Notes under the pieces: model-generated
Database searches by the model: none
Told to the model about the DNA's origin: nothing
What the model saw: the letters and a program-made list of their open reading frames with translations, nothing else
Shown here: in pieces, positions 42,477-54,721 of the stretch
How positions within the stretch are numbered: the stretch's first letter is position 1
How the letters are laid out: each line of letters opens with the position of its first letter
Position numbers and translations under genes: made by a program
Assembly (NCBI GenBank): GCA_950106755.1
Contig: OX467090.1
Span: forward strand, 16,367,489 to 16,431,488
Direction of reading: 5' to 3'
DNA from: Climacium dendroides
Lineage: Eukaryota; Streptophyta; Bryopsida; Hypnales; Climaciaceae
DNA length: 64,000 bases

Positions 42477-44384
42477 TGTCGCAGCACAGAGTAAGCAATT
42501 TCCCTATTATACTCACAAAAATCACTCTAGAGCATAACAAAATGACCCTAAAGATCGAACGCACGAGATCCTGTGAAGTAGCTAACCCTAACAAGGAGCT
42601 AAATCCAATCAACCCTTAAATTCTAATTTCCGGTTCTACCTCTGAAAACCGGAACATCCAAAACCAACCGGAAGACTACGACCAGATTTTATCCTAATTC
42701 TGGTTTCACTAGTTTTCCGGTTTATTGACTAACTTCCCAACTTAGGACCCTACAACTTACGGTCCTAAGTGTCCTCCTGGCCGGATCCGTTCCGGTCCAT
42801 CCTTCCGTACCCAGTTTAGTTTTGCCTCTGTTTTACCATCAGAGGGTTCGCCACTTGCTTTTGAAAGTGGTAGGCCCACCACTTCTTCTGTGACTTATAG
42901 TGGCTGAAGACCCATTCTCCTATCCGCTAATCCCCTAACTAACCCGGATCCGGTTTGGTCCTTCACAGCAATCTGGATGGCAATCCAGATCACACAAAGA
43001 CCCCCCGTACGATCCTCTCATACTACAACGACCTTAATGCTGAATCCGTTCCGTACGAAGTTAGGTGGCTACAAGTGCACCCGTCCATTCCAACCTCTAC
43101 CAAGTTCTTTCGTTTACCAACAACGGTGGCAAGACCTCACAGGAGTCAGGACACTCAACCGGATTTTCCACCTAGGAGTTCTAGCGTAGCTAAGGAATCC
43201 CTCCCTATCCGCCTAGCCTAATCAACGGCTTTCTCACCCGAAATGCAAAATTTTTGCAAATGCTGAGGATTTGGAATCCACTCCTAACTCTTCATAACCT
43301 ACTCACATGTATTTAGAACCAGAAAGACACATCAAAGGGAGAACTCCGCCAACACACCCGTACATACCCTCTTACTCCAACTCCATGCACTCCTGCCAAT
43401 ACTCGAGAAGAACACACAAAGCTAGATCAATGGAAAGCACGCAAAGAAATGCCAAAAGAACTTTCCCAGTCTCAAACTCAGAGACTGTTTTATATACAAA
43501 AAGCAAAAGCAAAAAGTGAACACACGATTTCCGCCTCTGAAGGCGCTGACAATCCGGTCCTACTTAATCCTATTCTGGTTCTTACTCTATTAATCCGATT
43601 CCTGCTTCTAACTCCCACTTCTACAAAACTTCCTATTCTGCCTCGCCTACTCGAGATCCGATGGTAGGACTCTCGGTAGGTCTCTCCAACTGCTCGAACA
43701 CCTCAGTTAGATTCCGGTTCCATTCCCCATCCGGAGGTGGAACCGGGTGATCTTCATCAGTTTCCGAGGAGTCTAAGTCGATTGGCTGCGGTCCGGTCGG
43801 GGGCGTCTTTTTCTGTGCCTTGCTTGACCGGGGCGTCTTGTCTTTCCCCGGTTCTTGAGCTGCCTCTTCCGGAAACAAGTCCGGAAGTGAAAGTTCAGAG
43901 AGCTGGACCGGAATCTCTGTCAGCTTTCGACTGCTTTCCACGATCTGGTCCGCTGACTCCCATGCCTTGAACAGGAGCTTCTACATCTGCTCCTCAAAAT
44001 CGGTCAGGATGTACACCACCCTTGTTCCGGATATCTTCTTTTCCTTGTGCACCTCCTCTTCGAACAGGTGTGCCTTGGTGATCGCGGCTCCGGGTTCTTC
44101 GAGCACGTCCTTCACCTCTGCGGCCAACCTCTTCATCTCCTCCGCCATCTCCCTTATCGCGGTGGCGTTCTCGATCAAGGCAAAAAGCTCGGTTTTGAGG
44201 GTGTCAACCTCATCATGCACTCGCCTGCTTTCCGCCTTCATCTTTTGGAGCTCATACGGATTGATGATACTCTCAGCTACCCGGAGTGGTAGCTGACTGT
44301 CCGGTTCCGCTCCAATCAAGTGCGCGATCTCCCCAATCGTCTACTTCTTGATTTCCCAATCCGCTCGGATTCCGTAGAGGATCC
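42477..44384 (-). mobile_element. Gene-bearing LTR (C), 3' portion
   Basis: The minus-strand LTR end CTGCGACA is at 42477; 42480-43490 aligns with U5/R of the solo LTR (37867-38920), including the shared TTTTACCATCAGAGGG and GACCCCC blocks. It contains the second half of gene copy 6 and a TATA box (43488-43495). It is interrupted at 44384 by the Ty3/gypsy element and resumes at 63019, running past the window end. Confidence 0.8.
43633..44384 (-). pseudogene. LTR-resident gene, copy 6, C-terminal half
   Basis: Continues the frame of 63943-63019 once the inserted element is removed. Contains the RADWEIK motif, a stop, a coiled-coil region (44319-43981, with EEVHKEKKISGTRVV also found in copy 5) and the tail (ELSLPDLFPE, EWNRNLTEVFEQLE). 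There are at least two in-frame stops. The match to copy 5 across the junction proves that the 18.6-kb element was inserted into this gene. Confidence 0.75.
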
Positions 44385-46146
44385 TGTCGTAGACCAAAAT
44401 GAGAGGATGAAGTTGGTTATATAGAATTAAGAAGTAAAGAGTTGACATTGGTAAAATTTTTTGATTTACAAAATGGTAAACTAATTATATTACCAATATT
44501 AACTCTACCTCACTATTGAATTAGTAGTAGATAGATAATTTGGTTAAGAAAGATATTGTAAGTTTCCTGTTTTCCTAAAAGATCCGGAACCGGATCCGCA
44601 TCCAAGGAACTAAATAGGGATCGGAAAAATATACCGGGGCCGAAAGCAAACGCATCCGCACGCTACCGAAAGATTATCGGGACGGGAAGAGGAAATCCCG
44701 GATCCAACGGTAATCCCATACATCACGGAGGACCGTTTAACGGCTAGATTCCTCCGCGATGATTGCGGAAACGGCTACTTTCCCAACGGCTGCGATTGCT
44801 AGGAAATAGATAGGAAAGTTGTTAGGAAGTTTCTGAGAAGCGACCCTAGCATGGTTAGCCAAAAACCCAAGTTTTTGGTAGGTAGGAAGTAGCTTGGGAG
44901 GTGCTTTTCAGGTGCATGCACTTAGGCTGCACTTTCCGGATTTTTAGGATCTGAGATCCACATTTTGCGGATCGGATGGGGTTGGTAGGAAAGTCAACTT
45001 AGAAGGATAAGGAATGACACTTGTCATTCTCCTGTCCTTTGGTTTTATTCCTAGGGACCTTTAGGGTTCCTTGGGATGTGTATTAAGGGGGCTGAAGTTA
45101 GCTTGAAGCCCCGGGCGGGTGTGTTTTCATATTTGTGTTTTTCAACACTTTGCGAATTGATTTCAGATTTCCACTTCATAAGTGCTGGCCTGAAAAGGCT
45201 AAGTTTTGTGTTGGTATGCCGTGCAATACTAGAACCATTGTTTAGTACGGGTAGCTGGTTTGCAAGTGTGGAGGAAGACAAGTAGCCCCCGGATTCTGTC
45301 TAAGATCTGATTTTGAGAGCATTGAGATTTGGTTAAGGAAAACTTTGTGTACTGAGAGGGAGTTCTGGTTGTTGAAGTTCCTTGGGAGTCTTCTGAGTAG
45401 GATAGCCATTTTTAGATTGGGTGAATTCTTCAGGAGGGAGAACGAACGCCAACTGATGTTTGATGAGGTTCTACTGAATCCGGAAGAGAGGAATATGAAG
45501 GTAGTTAGGATCTCTCAGTTATCGGGTGCCGGATCACGCTCTTGGAATTCTGTCCGGATAGGTCTGTCGTTGTAGTTCTGAGAGGATAATAGGAGTTTCT
45601 TGAGTGACCTGCTAGTCTGGATCAACATCCGGGTTAGTTGTGAGGAAGTAACTATTTCCTATTTTGGTGTTTGTTGTTGTTATTTTAAGTGGATCTTCAT
45701 TTCATTCTAAACACGTTTGAAGGGTAGGGTTTACGTTCCCTTCCTAAAACCAAAGAGCAGAACCCTCTTGGTAGAGGTAAAACTAAGATTTTGTGAGTTA
45801 CTGTAACCGGATAGAAGTCCTCTTTCCGGTTCCGCATCCGTCTAAGTCGATCTGGATAGGGAGGGGTAGAGGATTATGACCATTCTCCTTGTTTGATTAC
45901 TGGTGGAAGATTTGGAGTGGACGTAAGGGAATTGGAGTATGGAGAGGAGAGGGTACTGAGAGAGAGTTTCATGTTACAAATATTTAGATCCGGTTTTGCT
46001 TGGGTTTGGTGTTTTCTGAATCCTGATCCGGATATCTTGAGGAAACTAACGTTGAAATCCTGTGGGAACGATACACGAGTCATCTAAGGTGTTTTACATC
46101 AATTTAACACCTAAGGGTAGGATTTGTGCTTCCTTGTGCTATAACA
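44385..46146 (+). repeat. 5' LTR of the Ty3/gypsy element (1762 bp)
   Basis: TGTCGTAGACC...GCTATAACA. Same length as the 3' LTR and about 1-2% different by eye, mostly C/T and G/A changes. A target duplication GATCC precedes it (44380-44384). It lacks the gene present in the longer LTR at 32278-36144; the join is at GATTGC|TAGGAAATAG (about 44806). Confidence 0.93.
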
Positions 46147-46154
46147 CAAGGAAG

Positions 46155-46172
46155 TGGCGCCGCTACCGGGGA
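46155..46172 (+). other. Primer binding site (tRNA-Asp)
   Basis: TGGCGCCGCTACCGGGGA, 8 bp after the 5' LTR, matches the 3' end of plant tRNA-Asp at 16 of 18 positions. Confidence 0.8.
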
Positions 46173-46342
46173 TTTCTAGACTAGCATCCTAGAGATTCCG
46201 GGTTGTGTTAGGGATCGCCATTTTTGTTGATTCTTCTGTCACGGATAGTGCAAGGTTGTTCTTCTTTACGTACGAAGCATTGTTAGAATCCTTTCTTTTT
46301 GAGAGAAGTCCTGAAATAGAGGTTATAGAGGAATACTTCCTC

Positions 46343-47569
46343 ATGAAAAGGACGGAGAAAGGAGGAACTTCAGAAAGAAGATCTGGCCGGATTAAAAGAA
46401 GGGAAGTTCTTGTTCACGGGATACCTAGTATAAACACAGAGCAGAGGCTTAGTTCTGTGTTTGAAGTTCAAGAAGAGTTTGCCACCGATACAGCTGAAGA
46501 AGTGTTTGATACTCCTGAAACGGAACCAGATCCGGTTACCACCGGAGAGTTTCCGGTTCCGGTAGACGAGGAAGAGGAACAAGTCAACTCTGAGCCTGAA
46601 CACATTATCATGGCTCCCTCCACTCGCCTGAAGTATAGTAGATTTAAGGGAGATGGAGTAGAGGATGTTGACGATTGGCTTTGTGAGTTCGAGTCCATTG
46701 CTACTGCAAATCAGAAGGACTTTGATGCCAAACGAAGAATTTTCCAGGGCTTACTCAAAGGAGAAGCTCTGAAGTGGTACCAAGATGTTCCTGAAGAGAT
46801 CCGGGATAACTGGAACCAGCTCACTAACTTGTTTGTGAGAACTTTTAGAGAAGCAGGAGGTGAGGCCCGAGCCTTAGGACGTTTGAGTAGGATGGCCATG
46901 AAGCCGGGTGAGTTAGTGCGGAAATATGGAAAGAGGGTGAAAGCTCTGATCCTAAAACTGACCACAGACATTGCTCCTAGTGTGCAAGTTGAGTGGTATG
47001 TTGTAAGGTTTCCGGAAGAAATGGGATTCCAGATCCATCAAGCTCGCCTAGCTACATTGAGGGAGGCTATGGAGGCAGCCCAAAATTATGAAGATTCGGC
47101 TCAATCCCTCCGGAATGCTTTGAAGAGAAGTGAGCGGAAGAGTAAGAAGCATTACAAGAAGGAGAGAAGAAGGAGAAGATACTCTGACAACTCAAGTTCG
47201 AGCAGTGGATCTACCACTCCAACTTCTCAATCAGAGAGTTCGGATTCGGATCCTGGTGTCGGATCCGGATCCGGATCGCGCCATAGACACCATCATCAAC
47301 ACAAAAGCTCCAAGGCAAATAAAGGGAAGGGCGTTGTGAAGGTGAAGGTGGAAAAGGACGACTCCAAGAAGTTCATGAAGAGAATCCAGGAGTCACTTGA
47401 GGCTATCAAGGTCAATTTGGCTGAAAACCGGAATCCTCAAAGGACTACTCCTTCGATCCGAGCCAACGTTTGGTGCCCAAGGTGTCAAGAGAGAGGCCAT
47501 TATCCAAATGAATGTAATAGACCTTCTTTAAAGAAAGTTCATTACATTGATCCGGCAGAAGAAGTGTAA
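46343..47569 (+). CDS. gag: Retrotransposon gag (capsid and first zinc knuckle)
   Basis: Structural protein that packages element RNA. First ATG in frame is at 46343; the frame is open upstream to 46205. About 408 codons to TAA 47567-47569. Order: charged N-terminus, the Retrotrans_gag capsid region (from about MAPSTRLKYSRFKG, with W-x-LxxxF spacing and ALKWYQD), a basic/Ser-rich linker, then zinc knuckle CPRCQERGHYPNEC (C-x2-C-x4-H-x4-C). Relatives would run on into pol; here the frame is closed by TAA, and further gag sequence follows. Confidence 0.85.
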   Translation: MKRTEKGGTSERRSGRIKRREVLVHGIPSINTEQRLSSVFEVQEEFATDTAEEVFDTPETEPDPVTTGEFPVPVDEEEEQVNSEPEHIIMAPSTRLKYSRFKGDGVEDVDDWLCEFESIATANQKDFDAKRRIFQGLLKGEALKWYQDVPEEIRDNWNQLTNLFVRTFREAGGEARALGRLSRMAMKPGELVRKYGKRVKALILKLTTDIAPSVQVEWYVVRFPEEMGFQIHQARLATLREAMEAAQNYEDSAQSLRNALKRSERKSKKHYKKERRRRRYSDNSSSSSGSTTPTSQSESSDSDPGVGSGSGSRHRHHHQHKSSKANKGKGVVKVKVEKDDSKKFMKRIQESLEAIKVNLAENRNPQRTTPSIRANVWCPRCQERGHYPNECNRPSLKKVHYIDPAEEV

Positions 47570-48127
47570 GTCACTATGGAAGAGGAAGAGGAAGATGCGG
47601 ATTTGAATCCAGTATTTCAGATCCAGTCCTCATATGAAAGAGGAAAACCACCTCAATAGTTGGTACAAGCCAATATCATACCAAGGTCCGTCCCACTTGG
47701 AATGAACCTAGGTATGATGGCTCAGCCAAAACTCTTCGGATGTTGTTTTATTTGTGGAGGACCGGATCACTATGCCAACAATTGTCAATTCAAAGGACAA
47801 GGGCAGGGTGCACCCATGATCCTCCCTTGTCAGAACTGTCAGGAGTATGGGCATGGTTTACACCAGTGTCCCAAGCCCCAGCTGAATAGGATCGTCTATA
47901 AGCAAGTAGAGATTCCTCCTAGAGATCAGACAACACTGAACTATGGATCCAAATCCGGGATTGAAAATCCGGATAAATGACCCGTAGCGGTGGAGCTGCC
48001 AAAAACAGTAGGAAATACGGTTTTTAGAGTAGAAACTCGTAGCTCCACCAAGAACCGGAAGTTAACTAGGAATAAAGGTAGAAAATCTAGAATTAGAATA
48101 AAGCAGGAACCAGAATCCAGTGATTCT
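47570..48127 (+). pseudogene. gag: gag C-terminal part with two more zinc knuckles, cut by CACTA
   Basis: After the TAA the same coding sequence continues, interrupted by TAG at 47657-47659 and TGA at 47978. It has two further knuckles, CFICGGPDHYANNC and CQNCQEYGHGLHQC. The coding sequence is broken at 48127 by the CACTA element and resumes at 57250. Confidence 0.7.
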
Positions 48128-48720
48128 CACTAGTAGAAAAGGGGCTATCAATGACTGCTCTGTATGACTGCATAACCAGTCATTTCGGACACTTATGACG
48201 ATAGTATGACTGAAAGTAGATTTTGGGCTTACAGTCAAAGAGGACGAGTGATTATGGACAAGACAGTCATTTATACCATGATCATTTTTTTCATCGTATG
48301 CTGATGTGGAACTTCATCCAGATGTGATAATATGGACACTTCCAATAGTGCGTTGCCATGTGGCTACAGAGCCGACTTGCTGAGTTGGCGGTTTTTTACC
48401 GATTGATATTGGAGTAATTCTATTGGATAACGACTAAATTTTGAGCTGAAATGCAGAATACTTGATCTCAGGTTAGTCATATTGTAGTCATATTCAAGGT
48501 TGTTGTAGTCATTTGTCAGATTTTTTGGAGGTGAGTGCAATCATATTGTAGTCATATTTGAGGCTATCGTAGTTATAAATTAGATATTATTCAATTGAGT
48601 GTAGTGATTAATACGGTCAGGGATGTGCTTGATCGGGTCATTCTGCAAAATGACTCGGCCTTATGATATGACTAGGGTATGGTTTCACGTAGTCATTGTA
48701 TAGTTCAAAAAGAGTGCTAT
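48128..48720. repeat. CACTA left subterminal repeat region
   Basis: Many copies of TAGTCAT, GTCATTT and ATGACT within 600 bp (e.g. near 48150, 48180, 48200, 48255, 48475, 48505, 48550, 48690). Confidence 0.7.
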
Positions 48721-49026
48721 AAGACATATGTGAAGAAAGTGTGCATAAATTGTACCATTCCAACAAAGCCTTCTTTTCCATTAATAATCCGTATATGATT
48801 AATAGCTTACATCATATATACTAAGGCTGTTACAAAGAAATGACAAGTAAAATATAAATAATAGTATATTTAAAAAAAGGGGACATCATGATGGCTATGA
48901 CCACATTGATGACAAACATGTTTCTTACACTCCTACTCATATCATCTATCTCTAAAAATGGTTTCTCTACAACCCATAGTTAGAAGTCCTAGACACATAG
49001 CTAAGTCCATACCACAATTATGAACT

Positions 49027-52000
49027 TCAGAGAACAACTTTGATGAACTTTCCCTCCCACAAAGTAGAGGAACCCACAACGTCCTTCACCTTTGTTTGGT
49101 CATCAGCCGCATTTGGGAACATCAGTGTCACTTGTGGCCAAATGGCCTCTTTGACATTCACTTTGTAGCAAGAGTCAGGAATAGTGCAAAAATGGAACTT
49201 GTGCTGCCCACCCAATCCACTGATGGTACCTGTAGCAACGCTCTGCTTCAAATTCTTTGGATTCAGCAAAAATACTTCTTGCCCACAAATGAACTGCCAC
49301 AAAAAAATGAAGGTGTCAAGTTTTAGTTTGATCTTGCACAAGTGACTCTTACTAGGCATACAATCAATATTATGACTACATATATTGTCGGTGTAGAGGA
49401 GTGATTGACAATTGGTTCCTAGTAGTTCACCTAGAGTCATATACTTTGGTCCTCAAGTAGTCATAAGCATAGAAATGACTACATTATGACTATTTGGGTA
49501 GTTTCTGTATAGACATAACCACAAAAATGACTGCTTTGTGACTATGTGGGCACCCTCTGTCTTGAAATAGCAAGTGCATGCAACCAATTACAGAATTTAA
49601 AAAAACATGATTGTAATTACAACTCCACTTATCCTCTAACATTTATTAAGGAAACTTCTGTATAGACATGTTTTTTCACCTTCTCTGCCTGCACTTTTTT
49701 CTTCTGAATGGGCTTTGGCCTTGCTCCTCCCTTGCCAGATTTTGACTACAGAATGCAAAGAATACAAGGTTAATTTAGTGAGTACATGATAAGTGAGGGA
49801 ACATGTAGGCCTAAGATTGAATGAAATGGAATCACAAGTCTATTCACTTAAGAATCCTTCTACAAAGACATTGACAACATCATCAAGGTTGTTACCAACT
49901 TTTAACATATCATTGTGAATTTAAAAATATTTGGTATTCACTTTTATGTTCTAATAAAGATTTAACCTTTGTTGAATTATCTTGTGGTGTTGAATTGCCT
50001 TCCGTGGTTGATTTCACAAGCACCTTTTGCATCCTTGGAGAAGTCCGAGGAGGTCGTTGGGTACGACCTCTAGTCTCAACTACTGTGGCAACAGCAGATG
50101 GTTCAGCAGTTGCCACTAAGTCAACATTTATAGGATCAACATCCGAGGAAAGTACATCCTCCATTGGCGGCACTTGTATCACCGGGGTAGGCTCTTCAAT
50201 CTTTGCTATTGAAGGTGCTCCTTTGCCAGTGTCAGAACCACTGCTTGATTCTGACACCTGTATAGAGAGAGCTGCTGGAGGTATCTTCAAGGAAGCTCTA
50301 GAGCGAGTCTGTACAACGTGTTCCTTCGTTGTGGCAAGTGGTGCTTGGGTCTCCAGAACAGAGAGGCCCAAGCTTAGGCTAGAGGTTTGGGCTGATGAAA
50401 AGCGGTTTGAGAGATCCTTGAGTATATTCATGACTTCTTCCATGAATTTGGTGTTCTCTGATTGGTATTGCAGCATCTGGGTCATTTTTCCTTGAAGGTG
50501 CTTCTGCTCCTCTATCATGTTGTTTTGTTTCTCCTCTATTGCTACCAGCCTAGTGCGAATTGCCCCTCTAGCACCCTGCATGCCACAATAATTCATCTCA
50601 CATTAGAATCATGGCCTCTTCAACAAACCAGGGCCTTCAAGCAGAGTACCAAAAAGCTACAAGAAAACTCTTATTATCTTGTATGATTTCAAATTTATTG
50701 AGGTAAGATTCCAATAGTCATTTCAATGACTCTAGTGTTATTTCATATATGACTATAAAACTACTGGTACAGTGCTACAATATTCATCAAAATGACTAAA
50801 GTATAAATTCACACATGACTATGAAACTACTTGTGAAAAAACTACACTAGTCTGTAGTCATTGAAATGACTGCAATGTAAACTAACACATGACTACAACT
50901 ACACCAACATCGGACTTTGTTAATCATTTGAAACATTGTGTGCAATGTATATAACTATAGTATGACAAATGAATGACTGCATTTAACTTGTACATACTAC
51001 CTTCTTCAACAAATGAAAAAAATAACGTACAAGAGCAATTACCTAAGGAATTAAAAAAAATATATATCTTCATGACAATCCCAATGCAGAATGACTTCAG
51101 TAGATGGTATATTCAAATGGAAATGGAAATCTCACCTCCATCATAGCGCTAGTGGGTTCAGCCTCTTGCATCCCTTCTTTTATTTCGGTTAGGCCAGGTC
51201 TATGCTTTCTTCCTTTTGTCTGCAATTAGAGTGAAAAACAACATTAACCTTATTAACAATATAACCAACATCCGTGGTTGACTATACCTAAGGTCCTCAA
51301 AAATATGGGAGAAAACTAAAAAAACTTAAGCTTACCATTGCCAACTCCTTCCCTGCTCTTTCCTTTCTACCCATGGTGCTATAATCCTTCACGTAGCCAT
51401 GGGCTTCCACCATGTTCATTGTTTTGGCCACTTGCCCTTCAGTTTGCCAATACACCTTCAATTTGTCCCATTGTAGGGGGTCAATATGAGATAGACAAGC
51501 CTCCTTGCCTGACATAAATCTCACCTTCAGCCTAGCACTCTCTGCCTTCATGTATTTTTTGATGGCACATCGAAACCCTTGCACACTAAGAGTGTGGTCA
51601 ACGAACTCAAAGTCTTTCACCAAAGTCTCACGAAGAAGTACCACTGAGTTTGGCTCATGAGACTCCCAGTCCACCACACTCATGTCAAGAATTCGTGGAC
51701 TACTCACACGCACAGCATGGTCCCAAGCATTCTTGCTGTCGCATGTGGTATCAATCTCTCCACCGGCCTTCACTATTAATTGATATGGTTTCTTGCCTTC
51801 CACACTCCTGTATACAACAAAAGTCTCATTTCGATGTCGCTTTTGACGTCGATCAGCTCTGCCTTCACTCTCCAGAGAACGATTGCCAGGACCTTGCAAT
51901 GCACCTGGCCATGAGCCATGATAAGGGCCATAAGGAAGTCCACTACTTGAAGGCCATGGTGGTGGAGGCATATTGGAAGGATATTGATTCCACCCACCCT

Positions 52001-52173
52001 GCATCCATGGACTAGAACCCCAATAACCCGGTGGAGGCATGTGGGAAGAATCTTGACCTCCATGAACTCCACCTGCAGGCACAAGTGCTAAAAAAGAAGC
52101 ACTCCTAGGTCGCTTCCGTGTTGTCTTCTTCAATATTGGTGGAACTCTATCGTCCTCTAAAGAGTCCAAGACC
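49027..52173 (-). CDS. TNPA-like protein of the CACTA element, five exons
   Basis: DNA-binding accessory protein of En/Spm elements. Exons read on the minus strand: about 52173-51336, 51219-51136, 50575-49967, 49745-49680, 49293-49027. All internal junctions I placed are GT-AG and phase 0. The first exon starts after TTGTCAG with no ATG in it, so an upstream exon is likely. Domains: a Gly/Pro/Trp-rich N-terminus with a basic patch; a plant Ptta/En-Spm Transposase_24-type region (from the NAWDHAV area through VYWQTEGQ to the MGRKERAG end of exon 1); a coiled coil in exon 3; and a C-terminal TNP1/En/Spm domain in exon 5 (ATGTISGLGG..HKFHFCTIP, KVKDVVGS). The frame is intact throughout, suggesting recent function. 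The splice model is inferred. Confidence 0.75.
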
Positions 52174-52559
52174 GCTGACAACAAAAAAAAATATTAGATT
52201 CATGACTGCTTTTGACTAGTCTATGTAGTGACTCTGTTATATTTGCATGTAACTATGTGACTACAAAGTGATTCTACTATGACTACAGTTGATTGTGTGA
52301 CTAGACAATGACTCTTCTATAATTGAGACAGCACTTTAACATGGCAAAAGAGCGAAAAGAATCACTTTCACACAACTACAACAATACTACATATGACCTA
52401 TAAAAACCTAAGGACTCACTTAGGATGGGTTCATATCTTCAAGGTGTACTGCTTCATGAAATATTCTCATTTCACGAGATATACTATTGTCAAATACAAT
52501 TCTAGAAATTATAAATGGTTAGCCAATTTCTGAAATGTTCACAAAGCATACTCACCCCA

Positions 52560-52695
52560 ACCAGGTTCTGCATCACCGAATTGAAGAAGCACACGTTGCC
52601 CAAATTCCTCAGACCCTTGATCACCCGCCCACCCACAAATGGTCTAAGGAATTGTCTCTGTCTCCTCTGTTGCGACGAGGCTAGAGTCAAGTTGG
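52560..52695 (-). pseudogene. Captured ubiquitin-specific protease exon, Cys box
   Basis: Contains [18 protein letters not shown], the catalytic cysteine box of plant UBP1/UBP2-type deubiquitinases, in which the usual NLGNTCF has Val for Thr; the catalytic Cys is kept. It ends at a preserved splice donor (GTTGGG|GTGAGT), so it was captured as genomic DNA and not as cDNA. The coding frame immediately upstream holds a TAG and shifts phase, so the fragment is not translatable as it stands. Confidence 0.75.
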
Positions 52696-52699
52696 CCTA

Positions 52700-52984
52700 A
52701 ATCAATCGGACCTGTTTTAGTTTGATCTTCTTCGGGTTGACCTCATACGGCCTGACGTGCTTTGGCCTGTTCTAAATCAGCCTTCAAAAACACTGCTTGA
52801 ATGTTTGGATATGGTCTTCTACAATACAGTTGCTACTTTTCGCAGCGAAGTCCATTGCGGTGAGGTTGCGGTGAGTCTTTGCATGCCCAAATCTCAGAGT
52901 CAAGGGTGTAGCATCGTGAACATCAGGTGAGTGCCAACCGCATCTTACGTGGCCACAAGCAAGAAAAATCCACAAACTCTCCAC
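52700..52984 (-). pseudogene. Captured ubiquitin-specific protease exon, ZnF-UBP part
   Basis: Minus-strand frame with LWIFLACGHVRCGW and HAKTHRNLTAMDF, the Cys/His pattern of the ubiquitin-binding ZnF-UBP finger, followed by an acidic linker ([23 protein letters not shown]) interrupted by a TGA. It lies upstream of the Cys box on the same strand, the order found in intact UBP1/UBP2 proteins. Confidence 0.6.
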
Positions 52985-53289
52985 TATGCTTCATCGACTT
53001 AGAGCGGTTCTGGACATTCTAACTACAGAAGGGAACTAGTTATCTTGGAATCCTGCTGATGACCGAAATTGTAGGTAGAAAATAGTCGGCGGTCATGCTC
53101 ATAGAAAGAGAGGAAACTAGACATGCGGCTTTGAATCCGCTCATGACAGAAATTGCTTGCACATCAATGGAAATGCGTTTTAGTGCCAAACTAAATTGTG
53201 GCCCAAAACACCAAAGAGCCAAAATCTAAAAAACTTATTGTACATCGGCAAAACCCTAGCGTCACTTGTTGCACCAACATCTGAAGCGG

Positions 53290-53510
53290 CTCACAAGACA
53301 CCCACCTACAATCTCAGATGGATTCAAGAAACACGTACCCTCCACCTTCCGAACTAGCGATGGAGTCGCTGCTAATGGCGTCGTTGGCCTCCCCCTCCAT
53401 TGTGCACTCCGTCTCCTCTGTTGCGACGACGTGCAAGTGTAGGCGCTTTCTTCGACGAGGTGGAGCACTACCGGTCTGCTGCTTGTTGCTTCGAATCTCC
53501 CCCTCCAAGC
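53290..53510 (-). pseudogene. Possible third captured fragment
   Basis: GC-rich and open on the minus strand, ending in VATEETECTMEGEANDAISS. The VATEETE stretch recurs in the linker at about 52665, with the underlying bases nearly identical over 18 bp. It may be another piece of the same protease gene, or a partial duplication. Confidence 0.3.
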
Positions 53511-53549
53511 AATCACCTCGTGACTGAAGACAACAAGTCGTTTCAAGAA

Positions 53550-54721
53550 TTAGCGGTGGAGGGAGACAACACAGAGCATGGAGCTATTGACAACATGCCC
53601 TAAAACCCAACTCACGAAAGATTCCAACATGCATCAGAGTCAGAGCTCCAGAAACATAACTCGCCGGCGCCTAGAACTCTGGAAATTGAGAGACAAAATC
53701 GGGGCCACTAAAATGACAGTGCAAGCAGATTTTGACACGTGTCTGGCATTGGAGACTCCTTACTGTCATTTGATGTCTTAGAAATGATAGAAGAAAGACA
53801 TGAAAGTACTTTTTAATGACTATCCGTTCTCATTTCCAGAGTATATGACTTCCAAAGCACTAGAGAGACACTAGGAGATAACTGCCACCAAATTTGCTGC
53901 GGTTTTGACAGCCTCATAAAAGCTGGCAATTCAAATCTAACACATTAGCTCCTATCTTCATAGTGTTTAGCCATTGACACAAACTTGTTGGGTGCTATAG
54001 GACTCACAAGGCTGTAGCTGCTATTTTTAGTGGTTTCAAGCGTTTTTAATTCTCTTTCACACGTGCATCTCTTGCAAGCTCGTAAAGTGATTTCTGAGGA
54101 GTTTCACTATCTTCCATAGTTACTTTGTTGCAAAAGTAGAATGCGGTCAAGGTAGAAAACTAGTGAAGCAATGCAGGATCAGGAGCACACAAAAGGAGAC
54201 CTGCTGAGGAAGGAGACCTATTGAGGAAGGAGACATGATGAAGAAGGAGCTGAAACTAAGGAGAAAGCAAGCAAATTTAGGGTGTGCATAGGCAACAACT
54301 AAGGTAATGCACAACTGAACATCAGAATTCAATCTTTGACTTAGAGTAATTATGAAGTAGTCTGATTTCTAATTGCACTACTCATTCCAATCTTGCGCTG
54401 CAATCATTTGACATTCAAGTAGTCATGCTACAATCAAATTTTGAACTATAGATTCTAATTAAGTAACTTAGGTGTTCACCAATGTAGCATGATCACCTAA
54501 TCACAATAATTTCATCAATACACAATTCAGACTAGCTTTATATGAATGTAATTCAAGTAGTAGTAGGTGCTCAAAATTGTGCTAGTATAGAATGTGGAGA
54601 TCAGAATATCTAAAGCCTTGCAAATGAAGATTCACTATTTAGCACAGTCTTGTATATGGAGTCAATAAACCTTAGAAGGGTGTGCATTCATTGTTGTTTT
54701 GCATCCAACGCAACCATCCAA
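53550..54721. other. CACTA interior, no gene seen
   Basis: Mixed-composition sequence; frames are short and unsupported. Confidence 0.4.

Noticed and set aside
45076..45575. Open frames repeated in each LTR (also at 33079-32849, 61943-62442)
   Set aside because: They recur only because the LTRs recur. They lie in the presumed R/U5 region and differ by changes with no codon pattern.
53318..53781. Plus-strand frames in the CACTA interior
   Set aside because: The minus strand gives the better match to the captured protease fragments; no domain on the plus strand.
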